Assembly (NCBI GenBank): GCA_029250885.1
Contig: JAQXEK010000051.1
Location: 26,015-90,014, forward strand
Reading direction: 5' to 3'
Origin: Planctomycetota bacterium
Lineage (GTDB): Bacteria > Planctomycetota > UBA1135 > GCA-002686595
Length of the DNA: 64,000 nt
Part shown: one piece after another, positions 8,451 through 17,739 of the stretch
How the letters are laid out: each line of letters starts with the position of its first letter
How positions within the stretch are numbered: the first letter of the stretch is position 1
Notes under the pieces: model-generated
Seen by the model: the letters and a program-made list of their open reading frames with translations, nothing else
Databases searched by the model: none
Told to the model about the DNA's origin: nothing
Made by a program: the position numbers and the translations under genes

Positions 8451-9296
8451 TTACTCGCCGGCGCCTCCCGCGTCGTTGAGTGCCCAAGAATAGTCGAGGT
8501 AGCTCAGCTTTGCATCGGACAACCAATCGGTAGACTCCAAGCCTCCATGGCGTGCGACGTAGGCCTGGACACTGCCCTCCTCGAGTTCAAAATCTTCTGC
8601 GAACCAGTCGAAGATGCTCGACAGCTGTAGATGATCCGAGGCCCGGTCGATGAGATTACGGCTGGGATCACCCAGAAAAGCCTCCATAACGCCGGTCAGT
8701 TGGGTGTCGAGCCTGTCGGCGACAAAGGCCTCGGGCAAGAGGGGCGGGCAACTCTCGGAGGCGCAGTTGATCGCCGCATGGACCCGAGCGTCTTGGAAGT
8801 CGGGCCGCAGGATCTCGTGCTCGATGTCCCCAAAGCTGAGGTTGTCGCCACTCCCGTCGGGGTTGTGTGCGCCCATGGGGATCAACTCGAGGTCCCAGAC
8901 TTGGCCGAACACCGCACCGCCAAGGTCGCGGATGCTCTCCACGGGATAATTCGCAGCGATCAGGGCCAGTATGTGGGCGTTGTAGGTATTGATCCAGAAG
9001 GCATAGCGCTGGTTGCGAGTCCAGCTCGCAAGCTCGGTGGGGGAGACGGACTGGACCACGGATAGGTAGCGATCGAGTTTACCCCTATCCATGGCTAGGT
9101 CCGCATAACGCACTCCGCTCGGGGTGACAAACTCGGCGAGCAGCTCGTCCAGTAGGGGGTGTTGCTGGTCAAATGCAAGCTGCTTATTTAGGGCCGTACT
9201 GGTCCCCGGTCCAAGGGTCTTGGGCTCGTCCGAGGCACAGGAGCAGGCGCTGAGCAGGAAGGCGAGGGCTAGGGCTGCGTGCTGGGGGGTTTTCAT
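8451..9296 (-). CDS. DUF547-family lipoprotein
   Basis: 281 residues. The N-terminus has a lipoprotein signal with lipobox LSAC (Cys18), so the mature protein is probably membrane-anchored. The body matches DUF547: RYAFWINTYNAHILALI near residue 103, then HEILRP, then ARVHAAINCASESCPPL with the conserved 'HFALNCAS.SCP'-type motif, and DTQLTGVMEAFL. DUF547 proteins are widespread in bacteria and plants and have no proven biochemical activity. Conserved His and Cys residues have led to suggestions of a thiol-based enzyme. The gene stands alone between convergent and divergent neighbours. Confidence 0.88.
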   Translation of the reverse strand: MKTPQHAALALAFLLSACSCASDEPKTLGPGTSTALNKQLAFDQQHPLLDELLAEFVTPSGVRYADLAMDRGKLDRYLSVVQSVSPTELASWTRNQRYAFWINTYNAHILALIAANYPVESIRDLGGAVFGQVWDLELIPMGAHNPDGSGDNLSFGDIEHEILRPDFQDARVHAAINCASESCPPLLPEAFVADRLDTQLTGVMEAFLGDPSRNLIDRASDHLQLSSIFDWFAEDFELEEGSVQAYVARHGGLESTDWLSDAKLSYLDYSWALNDAGGAGE

Positions 9297-9504
9297 GGCC
9301 CTAGCCTACGGTGCCTTCACCCGGATGTGGGCCGTCCAAGGCAAGGGGCTTGTTAGAAGCGTACGTATCGTTGGTCCTTGGTTCGTCAAACGGTGGCGAA
9401 TCTTGTCTAAGATCTCGCCCACTGGGCTCTAACTTCTGCAAATCACAAGTCGTAGAACGGAGCCTTCCTCACCCTTCCCCGTCTGATCCCTATTCTTTAA
9501 AAGG

Positions 9505-10530
9505 ATGACTAGCCTTCCACCCGCCGCGGGCTCTCCGGAGTTCGCCGGCTCTGTCGCCCCCGCCAACTCATCTTTGTCCGCCGCAGCTTGGGTCCCCGAG
9601 CTGCGCGCGTCCATGGGCGAGGTCATCGTCGGCCAGGCTGACCTAGTCGAAGGACTGCTGCTGGCACTACTGACAGGCGGTCACGTTCTGCTCGAGGGCG
9701 TGCCTGGTATCGCAAAGTCCCTGGCGGTCTCTTGCCTGGCCGAAGCCCTGGACGGCGAGTTCTCGCGCCTACAGTTTACCCCGGACCTGTTGCCATCGGA
9801 CCTGATCGGGTCCGAGATCTACAACTCGAAAGAGTCCGTGTTCGAGGCGCGCAAGGGACCCGTCTTCGCGAACTTCGTGCTCGCCGACGAGATCAACCGC
9901 GCCCCGGCCAAGGTGCAGTCGGCCCTGCTCGAGGCCATGCAAGAGGGGCAGGTCTCCATCGGCGGTCAGAGCCTGGAGCTGCCGCAGCCGTTTCTGGTCC
10001 TCGCGACCCAAAACCCGATCGAGCAAGAGGGCACCTATCCCCTTCCCGAAGCCCAGCTTGATCGCTTCGCGATGAAGCTGATCGTGGATTACCCGAACCC
10101 GGACGAGGAGCTTGAGATTCTCGACCGCATGGGCCGCACCTCGGCGTTGACCAAGGTACGCCAGGTCGTGTCCCTGAACTCGGTGCTACAGGCCCGAGCC
10201 GAGGTCGACCAAGTGACCCTCGACCCGCGGCTCAAGCGCTACATCGTCTCCCTCGTGGAGGCCTCGCGCCGGCCCGGCGCATCGGGTCTTCCCGAGTTGG
10301 AGGGCGCGATCCTGATTGGTGCCTCGCCCCGGGCAACCATCACCCTATCCCTGGTCTCCCGGGCCCTGGCGTGGTTAAACGGCAGGGACTACGTGACACC
10401 CGCCGACATTAAGGCCGTCGCCCATCGGGTGCTGCGCCACCGGGTTGTGCCTAATTATGAAGCCGAGGCCGAGGGCATCGACGCCGACGCCCTAGTGAGT
10501 CGCCTGTTGGAAGGCGTTCCCGTACCCTAA
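9505..10530 (+). CDS. MoxR-family AAA+ ATPase
   Basis: 341 residues. The Walker A motif is GVPGIAKS (65-72), with Ala replacing Gly before Lys, which is normal for MoxR proteins. Walker B is FVLADE (124-129), followed by INRAPAKVQSALLEAMQEGQV and the sensor-1 region VLATQNPIEQEGTYPLPEAQLDRF. MoxR ATPases act as chaperone-like partners of vWA proteins and are the first gene of bat-type operons. This gene opens an operon running to about 18.5 kb. AAGG abuts the ATG with no spacer, so initiation may not use a classical Shine-Dalgarno. DUF58 begins 18 bases after the stop. The family call is certain; the client complex is inferred from the neighbours. Confidence 0.95.
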   Translation: MTSLPPAAGSPEFAGSVAPANSSLSAAAWVPELRASMGEVIVGQADLVEGLLLALLTGGHVLLEGVPGIAKSLAVSCLAEALDGEFSRLQFTPDLLPSDLIGSEIYNSKESVFEARKGPVFANFVLADEINRAPAKVQSALLEAMQEGQVSIGGQSLELPQPFLVLATQNPIEQEGTYPLPEAQLDRFAMKLIVDYPNPDEELEILDRMGRTSALTKVRQVVSLNSVLQARAEVDQVTLDPRLKRYIVSLVEASRRPGASGLPELEGAILIGASPRATITLSLVSRALAWLNGRDYVTPADIKAVAHRVLRHRVVPNYEAEAEGIDADALVSRLLEGVPVP

Positions 10531-10548
10531 ACCCAGGCGACCCGAAGC

Positions 10549-11529
10549 GTGTTTGGTAGCAAGAAGCATGGGGCTCCCGACGGGAGCGACGCGCTGCTGG
10601 GCCCAGAGCTGATGGCTCGGGTCAAGGCCATTCGTATCCGCACCAACCGGTTGGTCTCAAGCGCGCTAGCAGGCGGCTATAAGAGCTCGTTCAAGGGCTC
10701 GGGCATCGAGTTTGAAGAGGTGCGCGCGTACCAGGTTGGCGACGACGTGCGCTCGATCGACTGGAAGGTGACCGCGCGCAAGGGCGAGCCCCAGGTCAAG
10801 ACGTTCCGCGAGGACCGCCAGCTTGCCCTGCACCTGCTGGTAGATACTGGGCGCAGCATGGACTTTGGCACCCGACGGGTAACGAAGCGCGAGCTGGCCG
10901 CGGAGTTTTGTGCGCTCTTGTCCTTCGTCGCGCTTGGGACCAGGGACCGGGTGGGGCTGACCTTGTTTGGGAAGGAGAGCGGCCTGCACCTCGCTTCGGG
11001 CCGGACCAGTGCCCACGTCAATCGCCTCGTACGCGAAGTGATCGCCGCCGAACCGACTCTTGGACAGACGAACTTCGTACAGATGCTCGAGGAGCGCGTG
11101 CGCGACCGGTCGCGGCACAACCTGATGTTCATCGTCAGCGACTTCCAGGGGCTACTTAGTGCGACCGAAGCCGAGCGCGAGCGCATCCAGTCGCTCTTGC
11201 TTGTGCTCGGCGCTCGCCACGATGTGGTCGCCGTCCCGCTCGAAGATCCCTTCGAATCTAAGCTGCCCAAGGTCGGGTTGATCGAGCTGGATGATCCGGT
11301 GACCGGTCAGGCCATTTTGGTGGACACAGCATCGAGGCGCGTTCGGGGGGCCTGGACCCAGTCTGCCCAGGCGCGCACCAAGTACCTGGACAGCTTCCTT
11401 GCTAAGTGCCGCATCGGCGTGATCCGCCAGAGTACGAGTGGCGATATCACCAAGCCAATCATTCGCTTCTTTGAGGGGCGCAGCCGCGGCGAGTCCAAGG
11501 CATCTTTCCTGGGGAGGACCTCCCGGTGA
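10549..11529 (+). CDS. DUF58-family protein
   Basis: 326 residues with a GTG start 18 bases after moxR. The DUF58 signature is clear: KGSGIEFEEVRAYQVGDD followed by VRSIDWKVTARKGEPQVK and REDRQ. A degenerate vWA-like fold follows, with D99-T-G-R-S103 in LLVDTGRSMDFG and HNLMFIVSDFQGL later. DUF58 proteins are encoded between moxR and vWA genes and probably belong to the same envelope-associated complex. There is no signal peptide or membrane helix, so it is probably cytoplasmic. Its stop overlaps the next start (GTGA, 11526-11529), giving translational coupling. Confidence 0.92.
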   Translation: MFGSKKHGAPDGSDALLGPELMARVKAIRIRTNRLVSSALAGGYKSSFKGSGIEFEEVRAYQVGDDVRSIDWKVTARKGEPQVKTFREDRQLALHLLVDTGRSMDFGTRRVTKRELAAEFCALLSFVALGTRDRVGLTLFGKESGLHLASGRTSAHVNRLVREVIAAEPTLGQTNFVQMLEERVRDRSRHNLMFIVSDFQGLLSATEAERERIQSLLLVLGARHDVVAVPLEDPFESKLPKVGLIELDDPVTGQAILVDTASRRVRGAWTQSAQARTKYLDSFLAKCRIGVIRQSTSGDITKPIIRFFEGRSRGESKASFLGRTSR

Positions 11530-12554
11530 CGATTGTCCAAAACCTAGGGGTCGCCTTAGTCGCATGGGGTTTGGCCCTTGCGCCCGAAGCCCATGCCATG
11601 GAGGACGTCCAGGTTAGGGTGCTCGTGGACCCGAGCCTGGCAGGCACGATCGGCACGCCCATAGAGGTCACGGTCGAGGCAACCATTCCGGTCTTCCCCA
11701 TGGCCGGGGACGATTACTTCGCCGCCGAGCGCAGGGGACGCAAGCAGCTCGTCGAGCTCTTCCGCGAGCCGGCATTCTCCCAGGAGAACCTAGACTACTC
11801 TTGGCAGATCCTCGAGCCGGGCGAACTTGTGATCGAGCGTGTGGTCGGACCCGCCGAAGGAAGCAGCTCCATGCTTGTGGGGCGCGCGCTCTGGAAGATT
11901 GCGTCCTTGGAAGCGGGCGAGCGCAGGCTGCCCGGGATTCTCTGGTCGGGGTTTGATCTCCCCGAGCTCGACCCCCAGATCACCGCGGGTTTCCTGGGGG
12001 AGGCCGACCAAGCTCCGCGCCCCTTGGCGGGCTTCCCCGATACCCCACCAGAGCGCGAGCCCCAAGAGGGCTCCCCACTTAGGCTGCTCTGGGTTGGAGC
12101 AGGCCTGGGCGCGGCCTTGGTCGGCGTGCTGCTCCTGCGCCGGGGCTCATCAGAGCCGTCGTTGACCCCGCGCGAGCGGCAGGTCTGCATCGATCAATCG
12201 TTCGCGGATCTAGTCGATCTGGTGGCTCCGGGCAGGCAGCCGACGCCAGATGACCTGCGCGATGCACACTTCACCTTGACGGCATGCCTGCGCGAGGCCG
12301 TCGAGCTCAAGCGCGAGCTTGCGCAGATCGAGCCAGTCCTTAGCCTAGGCGTGGCCCTCACAGACCATGAGTGGGCCCATGCCTTGGGTGCGCCTGACGA
12401 GGTTCACGACTTCTTCGCCGCCATCGGCATGATCAAGTACGCGGGCGACGTTCCCACCCCATGGGGGCTTGCCGAGCGCATCGCCCTCGCCAAAAAGCTC
12501 CAGGACAAGCTCGCCGAGAGTGTTCCTGCGGCCCCCCAGGAGGCAGTCTCTTGA
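11526..12554 (+). CDS. Bat-operon membrane protein of unknown family
   Basis: 342 residues with a GTG start in a GTGA overlap with DUF58. Residues 1-24 are a signal peptide ending AHA. An extracytoplasmic beta-rich domain (~25-180, starting VQVRVLVDPSLAGTIGTPIEV) is followed by one membrane helix at ~184-205 (LLWVGAGLGAALVGVLLL) and a helical cytoplasmic tail. Its place between DUF58 and the BatA-type gene matches small membrane proteins of the DUF4381 or BatD-tail type found in many moxR operons. The sequence itself gives no certain family. Coupled translation at both ends supports a structural partnership with the vWA proteins. Confidence 0.8.
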   Translation: MTIVQNLGVALVAWGLALAPEAHAMEDVQVRVLVDPSLAGTIGTPIEVTVEATIPVFPMAGDDYFAAERRGRKQLVELFREPAFSQENLDYSWQILEPGELVIERVVGPAEGSSSMLVGRALWKIASLEAGERRLPGILWSGFDLPELDPQITAGFLGEADQAPRPLAGFPDTPPEREPQEGSPLRLLWVGAGLGAALVGVLLLRRGSSEPSLTPRERQVCIDQSFADLVDLVAPGRQPTPDDLRDAHFTLTACLREAVELKRELAQIEPVLSLGVALTDHEWAHALGAPDEVHDFFAAIGMIKYAGDVPTPWGLAERIALAKKLQDKLAESVPAAPQEAVS

Positions 12555-13606
12555 TCTTGCCGATGCAAGAGAACCTCCCCTCGTCGGCACCCGTTCGACT
12601 CGAGCTTTGGGGGTCCATCGGCCTGGGAGACCCGATCTTCCTCGCCCTGCTGCCTTTGGTCATCCTGGCGGTCTGGTTTGGCCGTAGGCAGGGGAGCCTG
12701 TCCTCACTCTCGATCCCACTCTCGGGCATCGGGCATAGGGTTCCCAAGTCGATACGCCAGCGCTTTTTGTTTCTGCCCGACCTGCTGGAGGCAATCGCCT
12801 GCGTACTGCTGATCTTGGCCTTGGCGCGACCCCTTGACTTCAATGTGATCCACTCGGTGACCTCCGAAGGTGTCGACACGGTTCTGGTGGTCGACCGTTC
12901 GAGCTCCATGGTCCACATGGATCTTGAGGCCACCCGCACACGTCTCGATGTGGTCAAAGATGTGGTGGCAGCCTACGCCGAGCGGCGAATGACCGACGAG
13001 GTTGGTGCCAGCGACAACGTGGCTCTTCTAAGTTTTGCGCGCTATCCCGAGCTGCGCTGCCCGTTCACTCTGGACGTGGACGCGCTGCATGGCTTTCTCG
13101 ACGAGGTGAAGATCGTTGAGTATCAGGAAGAGGATGGCACGGCCATTGGCGCAGCCTTGACAAAGTCCGCGGACATGCTGGGTCAAAACGGCGCTGAATC
13201 TAGCATCATTGTGCTGTTGACCGATGGCGCGAACACCGTGGACGATATCCTGCCCGAGGACGGGATCCGACTGGCTAAGGAGAACGGCGTGCGGGTCTAC
13301 ACCATCCACGCCGAGCGCATCGTCTACGCACAGGTCGGCCGCCGTATCTTCCCGACCGAGGAGCAGCCCGACACGACCCTGCTACGACGGATTGCCTCGG
13401 AGACTGGAGGACGATTCTATCGCGCTAAGGACAAGGATGGCCTAGAGGAGATCTACGCTGAGATCGAAGAGCTCGAGCGCACTCCGCGCGTGGAAGAGCG
13501 CAGGGTTGAGACTCGAGACCTCTACCCACGGGTCTTGCTCTTCGCTCTTGGCATGGCCGTGCTGGGCCGGTCCCTGGTCGCCTTCGGCCTGAGGAGGACC
13601 ACATGA
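12551..13606 (+). CDS. batA: BatA-like vWA membrane protein
   Basis: 351 residues from a TTG start. AGGAGG (12538-12543) lies seven bases before TTG 12551, which also overlaps the previous stop as TTGA. This fits better than the longer upstream ATG or the ATG at 12563. Helices at ~28-44 (FLALLPLVILAVWFG) and ~77-93 flank a short loop. The vWA domain follows, with MIDAS D115-x-S117-x-S119, and a C-terminal helix lies at ~322-346. BatA proteins are inner-membrane vWA proteins linked to aerotolerance in Bacteroides; elsewhere their function is not settled. The stop overlaps the start of the next gene as ATGA. The symbol reflects operon position. Confidence 0.9.
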   Translation: MILPMQENLPSSAPVRLELWGSIGLGDPIFLALLPLVILAVWFGRRQGSLSSLSIPLSGIGHRVPKSIRQRFLFLPDLLEAIACVLLILALARPLDFNVIHSVTSEGVDTVLVVDRSSSMVHMDLEATRTRLDVVKDVVAAYAERRMTDEVGASDNVALLSFARYPELRCPFTLDVDALHGFLDEVKIVEYQEEDGTAIGAALTKSADMLGQNGAESSIIVLLTDGANTVDDILPEDGIRLAKENGVRVYTIHAERIVYAQVGRRIFPTEEQPDTTLLRRIASETGGRFYRAKDKDGLEEIYAEIEELERTPRVEERRVETRDLYPRVLLFALGMAVLGRSLVAFGLRRTT

Positions 13607-15936
13607 TGGCCCTACTCGGATTCGACTTCCAGCGCGTGCACTTGTGGCCTCTGTTCGGAGTCGTAGTCACCTTGTTTTTGTTGGGTCTCTTCGTGCTTAC
13701 CCTGCGCAGGGGGGCGCGGGCGAAGCTTGCGGATAACCACCTTCTGCAGAAGATTGGAGCCAATTTTTCAGCCAATCGCGCGCGCTTGCGCATTGGGCTC
13801 GAGGCCGCTGCGGCGGGCCTTGTGGTACTCGCGCTGCTAGGACCGGTACGCGGTCACACGGAAGTGCCGGCACTACGCAAGGGGCTCGACATCGTGGTGT
13901 GTATCGATACATCGAAGTCGATGCTTGCCAGGGACCTTTCCCCGAATCGCCTGCAGCGCGCTCGCCGCGAGGTGCGCGGCCTTGTGGAGCAACTCTCGGG
14001 AGATCGCGTTGCTCTGATCGCATTTGCTGGAGATGCTCGCGAGGTGGCTCCCCTGACGCGTGACCGAAACGCGCTGCTTTCGTTCCTGGACGGCGTAAGT
14101 CCGGACGACAATCGCCTTGGTGGCACAAGCATCGGTGCAGCCTTGGAGCGAGCCCTAGGCTTCTTCGATGGGCGCACGGGAGCCCACGAGGCGATCGTAC
14201 TCTTGACCGATGGCGAGGATCTTGAGGGCGAAGGACTTGCCGTGGCCAAGCGCGCGGCAGAGCAGAATATCGGCATCTACGTGGTAGGTATGGGTACAGA
14301 GCAGGGTGGGAAAATTCCAATGGTGGGCCGCAATGGATCCGAGTCGTTCCTGCGCGGGCCAGATGGCGCCGAGGTTGTGACGCGCCTAGACCGCAACAGC
14401 CTCGCGGACCTGGCAGCCGTGAGTGGCGGAGCCTTTCTGACGACTTCGGATTCACCGACACCCCTAGAGGAGATCTACGAGAAACGCATCGGCCAGCTCG
14501 ATCGCCGTAGCCTTGGGGGCGCCGGCCAGCGCATTCCCCACGATCGCTACCAGTGGGCCTTGGTTCCAGGTGTCGCCCTTGCACTGCTGGCCCTTGGCCT
14601 TCGAGAGCGCCGGCCCAGGTGGTCCATGGCGCGGGCGAACAGGGCGGCTAGTCTGATGGCCCTGCCATTGCTGACCCTTGGCTTCGCCGCCGGAATCGGA
14701 GCGCCGCCGGCCCATGCCCAGCAGCCCGGTGGGCTGACGCCGATTCAAAGCCCGGTGGTTGACCGCACTGCGATTCCTGCCGAAGACATCGCCTTGCCGC
14801 CGCCCTTCGACGATCAAAATCCCCAGGCTGCGATGGTGCTGACCCAGGTGGTCGAGTCCTGCGAAGAGGGCGACTTCGGGACAGCTCTTCATTGGCTGAA
14901 CTACTCGCTTGAGGACCTAGAGCCACAGTCAAGGAACGCCGGGGAAGACCTCCTCGCGAAGGCCGACGGGGACGAGGCACTCGACGGGGAGCCGCCGGTG
15001 CAGGAAGGGGAACAAGCCGATGCGCCAGAGCCGGGCGAGTCCAAGGACGAGGAGCCCATGGGGCCGCGCTTTGCATGGACCGACTTCGAGCGCGCCCACT
15101 TGACCTATGCCCTAGGCATGGTGCACTCGCGCATGGGGGGGCACTCCTTGGCGGCCGAGGAGTTCTTCCTTGCGGCGGCCCTAGCCGAGGAGGGCGACCT
15201 GCGGCGTGACGCCCTCTTTAATCGCGCAACCACAAGGCTCTTTTCCATGGAGCAGCGCCTAGACGAACTGTTGGAAGAACTCGGTGGTGAGGGAGCACCC
15301 GCGATGCCTCCGATGCCCGGAGCACCAGCCGCGGACGAGCAGAGTCTAGAGGAGAAGCTCGAGGCCCTGCATCGAGGCTACTTGAGGGTTCGCGGCGACT
15401 ACCTCGACCTGCTCGCGGTCGAGAGCGATTGCGAGGATGGCCAAGCGAATCTCGAGTACGTGATCCGACGCCTTCGCGAGCTCGATGCGATGATTGAGCA
15501 GCAGCAAGAGCAAGAGGATGAGCAGGAGTCGGAAGAGTCCGAAGGCGAAGAAGGCGAAGAGGGCGAAGAAGGCGAAGAAGGCGAAGAGGGCGAAGAGGGC
15601 GAAGAGGACAACGAGGACAACGAGGACAACGAGGACAACGAGGGCGCCGAAGAGGAGAAGGGTGAAGAGGGCGAAGACGACTCCGAAGAGGAAGAACCCT
15701 TGAACGAGCGCGAAGAGGAACAAGAGGAAGAGCCCGCCCCTTCCGAGCAAGAGCAAGAGCAAGAGCAAGAGCAAGGCGAGTCTGAGGAGCAGCCCGAAGC
15801 CGTGGCTCCCAAGGAGCTAAGTAAGGAGCAGATGGCACGCCTGCTCGACCGCCTAGGTGAACTCGAAAAAGAACAAGCTGAGATCAAGAGCCGACTCCAG
15901 AAGACCCGGCAAGTTCCCGTGGAGCGAGACTGGTAG
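13603..15936 (+). CDS. BatB-BatC fusion: vWA domain plus TPR-like region and acidic repeats
   Basis: 777 residues. Helices at ~15-34 and ~63-80 precede a vWA domain with MIDAS D102-x-S104-x-S106, T175 and D203, then a helix at ~317-333: a full BatB. The chain continues through a hydrophobic, signal-like helix (~350-371, ending AHAQQ) into a BatC-like part. That part has helical TPR-type segments (~490-550, 580-630), then (GEE)7(DNE)4 at 648-680, a Glu-rich stretch, (EQ)5 and a final basic-acidic helix. batB and batC are normally separate genes, so this is probably a fusion. Both ends are tightly spaced with neighbours (ATGA overlap before; BatD begins 9 bases after). The signal-like segment could allow processing into two proteins. 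Confidence 0.9.
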   Translation: MMALLGFDFQRVHLWPLFGVVVTLFLLGLFVLTLRRGARAKLADNHLLQKIGANFSANRARLRIGLEAAAAGLVVLALLGPVRGHTEVPALRKGLDIVVCIDTSKSMLARDLSPNRLQRARREVRGLVEQLSGDRVALIAFAGDAREVAPLTRDRNALLSFLDGVSPDDNRLGGTSIGAALERALGFFDGRTGAHEAIVLLTDGEDLEGEGLAVAKRAAEQNIGIYVVGMGTEQGGKIPMVGRNGSESFLRGPDGAEVVTRLDRNSLADLAAVSGGAFLTTSDSPTPLEEIYEKRIGQLDRRSLGGAGQRIPHDRYQWALVPGVALALLALGLRERRPRWSMARANRAASLMALPLLTLGFAAGIGAPPAHAQQPGGLTPIQSPVVDRTAIPAEDIALPPPFDDQNPQAAMVLTQVVESCEEGDFGTALHWLNYSLEDLEPQSRNAGEDLLAKADGDEALDGEPPVQEGEQADAPEPGESKDEEPMGPRFAWTDFERAHLTYALGMVHSRMGGHSLAAEEFFLAAALAEEGDLRRDALFNRATTRLFSMEQRLDELLEELGGEGAPAMPPMPGAPAADEQSLEEKLEALHRGYLRVRGDYLDLLAVESDCEDGQANLEYVIRRLRELDAMIEQQQEQEDEQESEESEGEEGEEGEEGEEGEEGEEGEEDNEDNEDNEDNEGAEEEKGEEGEDDSEEEEPLNEREEEQEEEPAPSEQEQEQEQEQGESEEQPEAVAPKELSKEQMARLLDRLGELEKEQAEIKSRLQKTRQVPVERDW
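15544..15642 (+). repeat. In-frame tandem 9-mers coding for acidic tract
   Basis: Seven copies of GGCGAAGAR (15544-15606) are followed directly by four perfect copies of GACAACGAG (15607-15642). They encode (GEE)7(DNE)4. Because the unit is a multiple of three, slippage would change tract length without breaking the frame. Confidence 0.95.
15745..15774 (+). repeat. In-frame GAGCAA hexamer repeat (x5)
   Basis: Five perfect GAGCAA units encode (Glu-Gln)5 near the C-terminus of the BatB-BatC protein. Like the 9-mers upstream, it is a candidate length-variable but frame-neutral tract. Confidence 0.95.
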
Positions 15937-15945
15937 GTAAGAGAT

Positions 15946-17739
15946 ATGACCAAAGTACCCCTTGGCGCATTAGCGCTACTCGTTGCACTTATCTTTGGAG
16001 CTGCCGCATCGGCCGCCGCCCAGGACCCGCCGCGGGTCTCTGTGCAGCTGAACACCGGATTAGCCAAGCTTGGGGAGACCGTAGGGATCCTCGTTCACAT
16101 GGAGGGTACTACCGAGGGCTCCATAGGCGACCTGCCCGATGTTCCGGGGCTCTCGATCGGCCCGATTCCCGGAGGGCGCACTTCCCGCCAGGCCACCTCC
16201 ATCAATGGTCGCATGTCCGTACAGTCCAGCATCAGTTGGACCATTCCGGTACGGGCCAGTGCCGAGGGCGAGTATGTGATTCCACCCTTCCTTGTATCGG
16301 CGGCCGGCAATGACTACGAGACCAACCCCATGCCTTTGCGCGTCAAAGAAGATCTGGCCGGCGCAGAGCTGGGGATCGTCCGGGTGAAGATCACGCCAAA
16401 GAAGGTCGTCTTGGGCCAACCTTTTGACGTCGAGGTCTCTTTTGGATGGGATACCGCGGTGCGCAAGCTGAACCACGCGGACCTGTCCCTGCCTTGGTGG
16501 GGGCAGATTCCCGGTGCGATCGAGATGGAGGGTAGCGGCCGCCGCGAGCTGGGCAAATCCTACACCTCGGTGCTGCTCAATAGCCGCTCGCAGATTGAGG
16601 TGACCCGTGAGGGAGCAGGTTCTATCCGCGGCCGCAGCTTTGAGATGTTCAGCCTTAGGCGCAGCTACCTCGCTACGTCTCCTGGCCTGATCGAGTTTCC
16701 GGCATCGCACCTTAAATTTGGCCAGATGCTGGGTGGTGGTTTCTTGGACCCCGCCCGGGAAGGCGACATGTACTACACCAAGGCAGAGCCTGTGTCCCTG
16801 GTGGTTGGCACCTTGCCGGAGACGGGCCGCCCTAGGGACTACCTCGACGCGGTGGGTTCGATTACGGCCCGGGCCGAGATCGATCGCCGCGAGGTCAACG
16901 CCGGAGACTCGATCAAGCTGCGGGTCGAGTGGACGGGCCAGGGCAACCTGGAGTTCTTCGCTCTCCCGGATGCGACTCACCTCGATGGTATGGAGAACAT
17001 CAACTTTTATGGGGTCACCGACGAGCTGAAGGAGCGCAACCGGCGCGTAAGTGTCTTCGACTTCGCTCCCCTTTCCGAATCCGTGAAGGAACTGCCCTCT
17101 ATCCCCCTGGTGGTCTACAACCCGGAGACCGAAGCCTACGAGCGGGTGGTCACCCAGCCCATGCCTATTCGAGTGCACGCGCTCGAAGGCACGGGTAGCT
17201 TAGATGTGGAAGAGCTCCCCGAGCTCGAAGAGGATATCCGCGACCTGCGCTCTGAAATCCCCGCGAGCCCATCCCGTGGGGGGGATGGCTTGGAGCCCGA
17301 CCCTCACTTTCTGCGCAAGTTTGGCGGAGCCCTGGCGTTGCTCGGCGCGGCCTGGGCCGGCTTGCGCGTCGCTGTGCGCCGGAATGGCGACCCTGCCACT
17401 CCTGGCAACCGTCGCCGCCGCGCTGCCCACCGCAACCTTAGGCGAGCCCTTAGACGGAGCGACTCCGCTAGTGCCCGGCAGCAGGCCTTCGGAGCCTTCC
17501 TCAGCGCACGCAGCGGCGAAGGGGAGGGAGCCTGGATCGGGCGCGACCTCCAGCCAATCCTAGTGGCGTATCCGGCCATGGCCAAGGTTGCCCTGGCCAT
17601 GGCCGAGCTAGACTCCGCAGTCTGGTCTTCCGGTAGCGGTCACCAAGCCAGCGATGGCGAGCTGCTCGCCCTTGCCCGTACCGTCGAGTCACTAGACCTC
17701 GAAGTGGCCGCGAACACCCTACAGGGAGAGTCCCGATGA
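15946..17739 (+). CDS. batD: BatD-like membrane protein (oxygen tolerance family)
   Basis: 597 residues. A signal peptide (~1-25: GALALLVALIFGAAASAAA) exports a long beta-rich domain. The start of the mature part, VSVQLNTGLAKLGETVGILVHMEG, followed by an ISWTIPVRASAEGEYVIPPF segment, is characteristic of BatD. One membrane helix lies at ~452-468 (FGGALALLGAAWAGLRVAV), and the cytoplasmic tail is helical and Arg/Ala-rich. BatD probably presents an extracytoplasmic Ig-like domain to the BatA/BatB vWA proteins. It starts 9 bases after the BatB-BatC stop and its stop overlaps batE (ATGA). Confidence 0.9.
   Translation: MTKVPLGALALLVALIFGAAASAAAQDPPRVSVQLNTGLAKLGETVGILVHMEGTTEGSIGDLPDVPGLSIGPIPGGRTSRQATSINGRMSVQSSISWTIPVRASAEGEYVIPPFLVSAAGNDYETNPMPLRVKEDLAGAELGIVRVKITPKKVVLGQPFDVEVSFGWDTAVRKLNHADLSLPWWGQIPGAIEMEGSGRRELGKSYTSVLLNSRSQIEVTREGAGSIRGRSFEMFSLRRSYLATSPGLIEFPASHLKFGQMLGGGFLDPAREGDMYYTKAEPVSLVVGTLPETGRPRDYLDAVGSITARAEIDRREVNAGDSIKLRVEWTGQGNLEFFALPDATHLDGMENINFYGVTDELKERNRRVSVFDFAPLSESVKELPSIPLVVYNPETEAYERVVTQPMPIRVHALEGTGSLDVEELPELEEDIRDLRSEIPASPSRGGDGLEPDPHFLRKFGGALALLGAAWAGLRVAVRRNGDPATPGNRRRRAAHRNLRRALRRSDSASARQQAFGAFLSARSGEGEGAWIGRDLQPILVAYPAMAKVALAMAELDSAVWSSGSGHQASDGELLALARTVESLDLEVAANTLQGESR

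Noticed and set aside
15346..16067. Leu-rich and Ser-rich minus-strand frames
   Set aside because: They are reverse reads of the acidic GEE/DNE/EQ repeats; the composition is an artefact of repeat codons.
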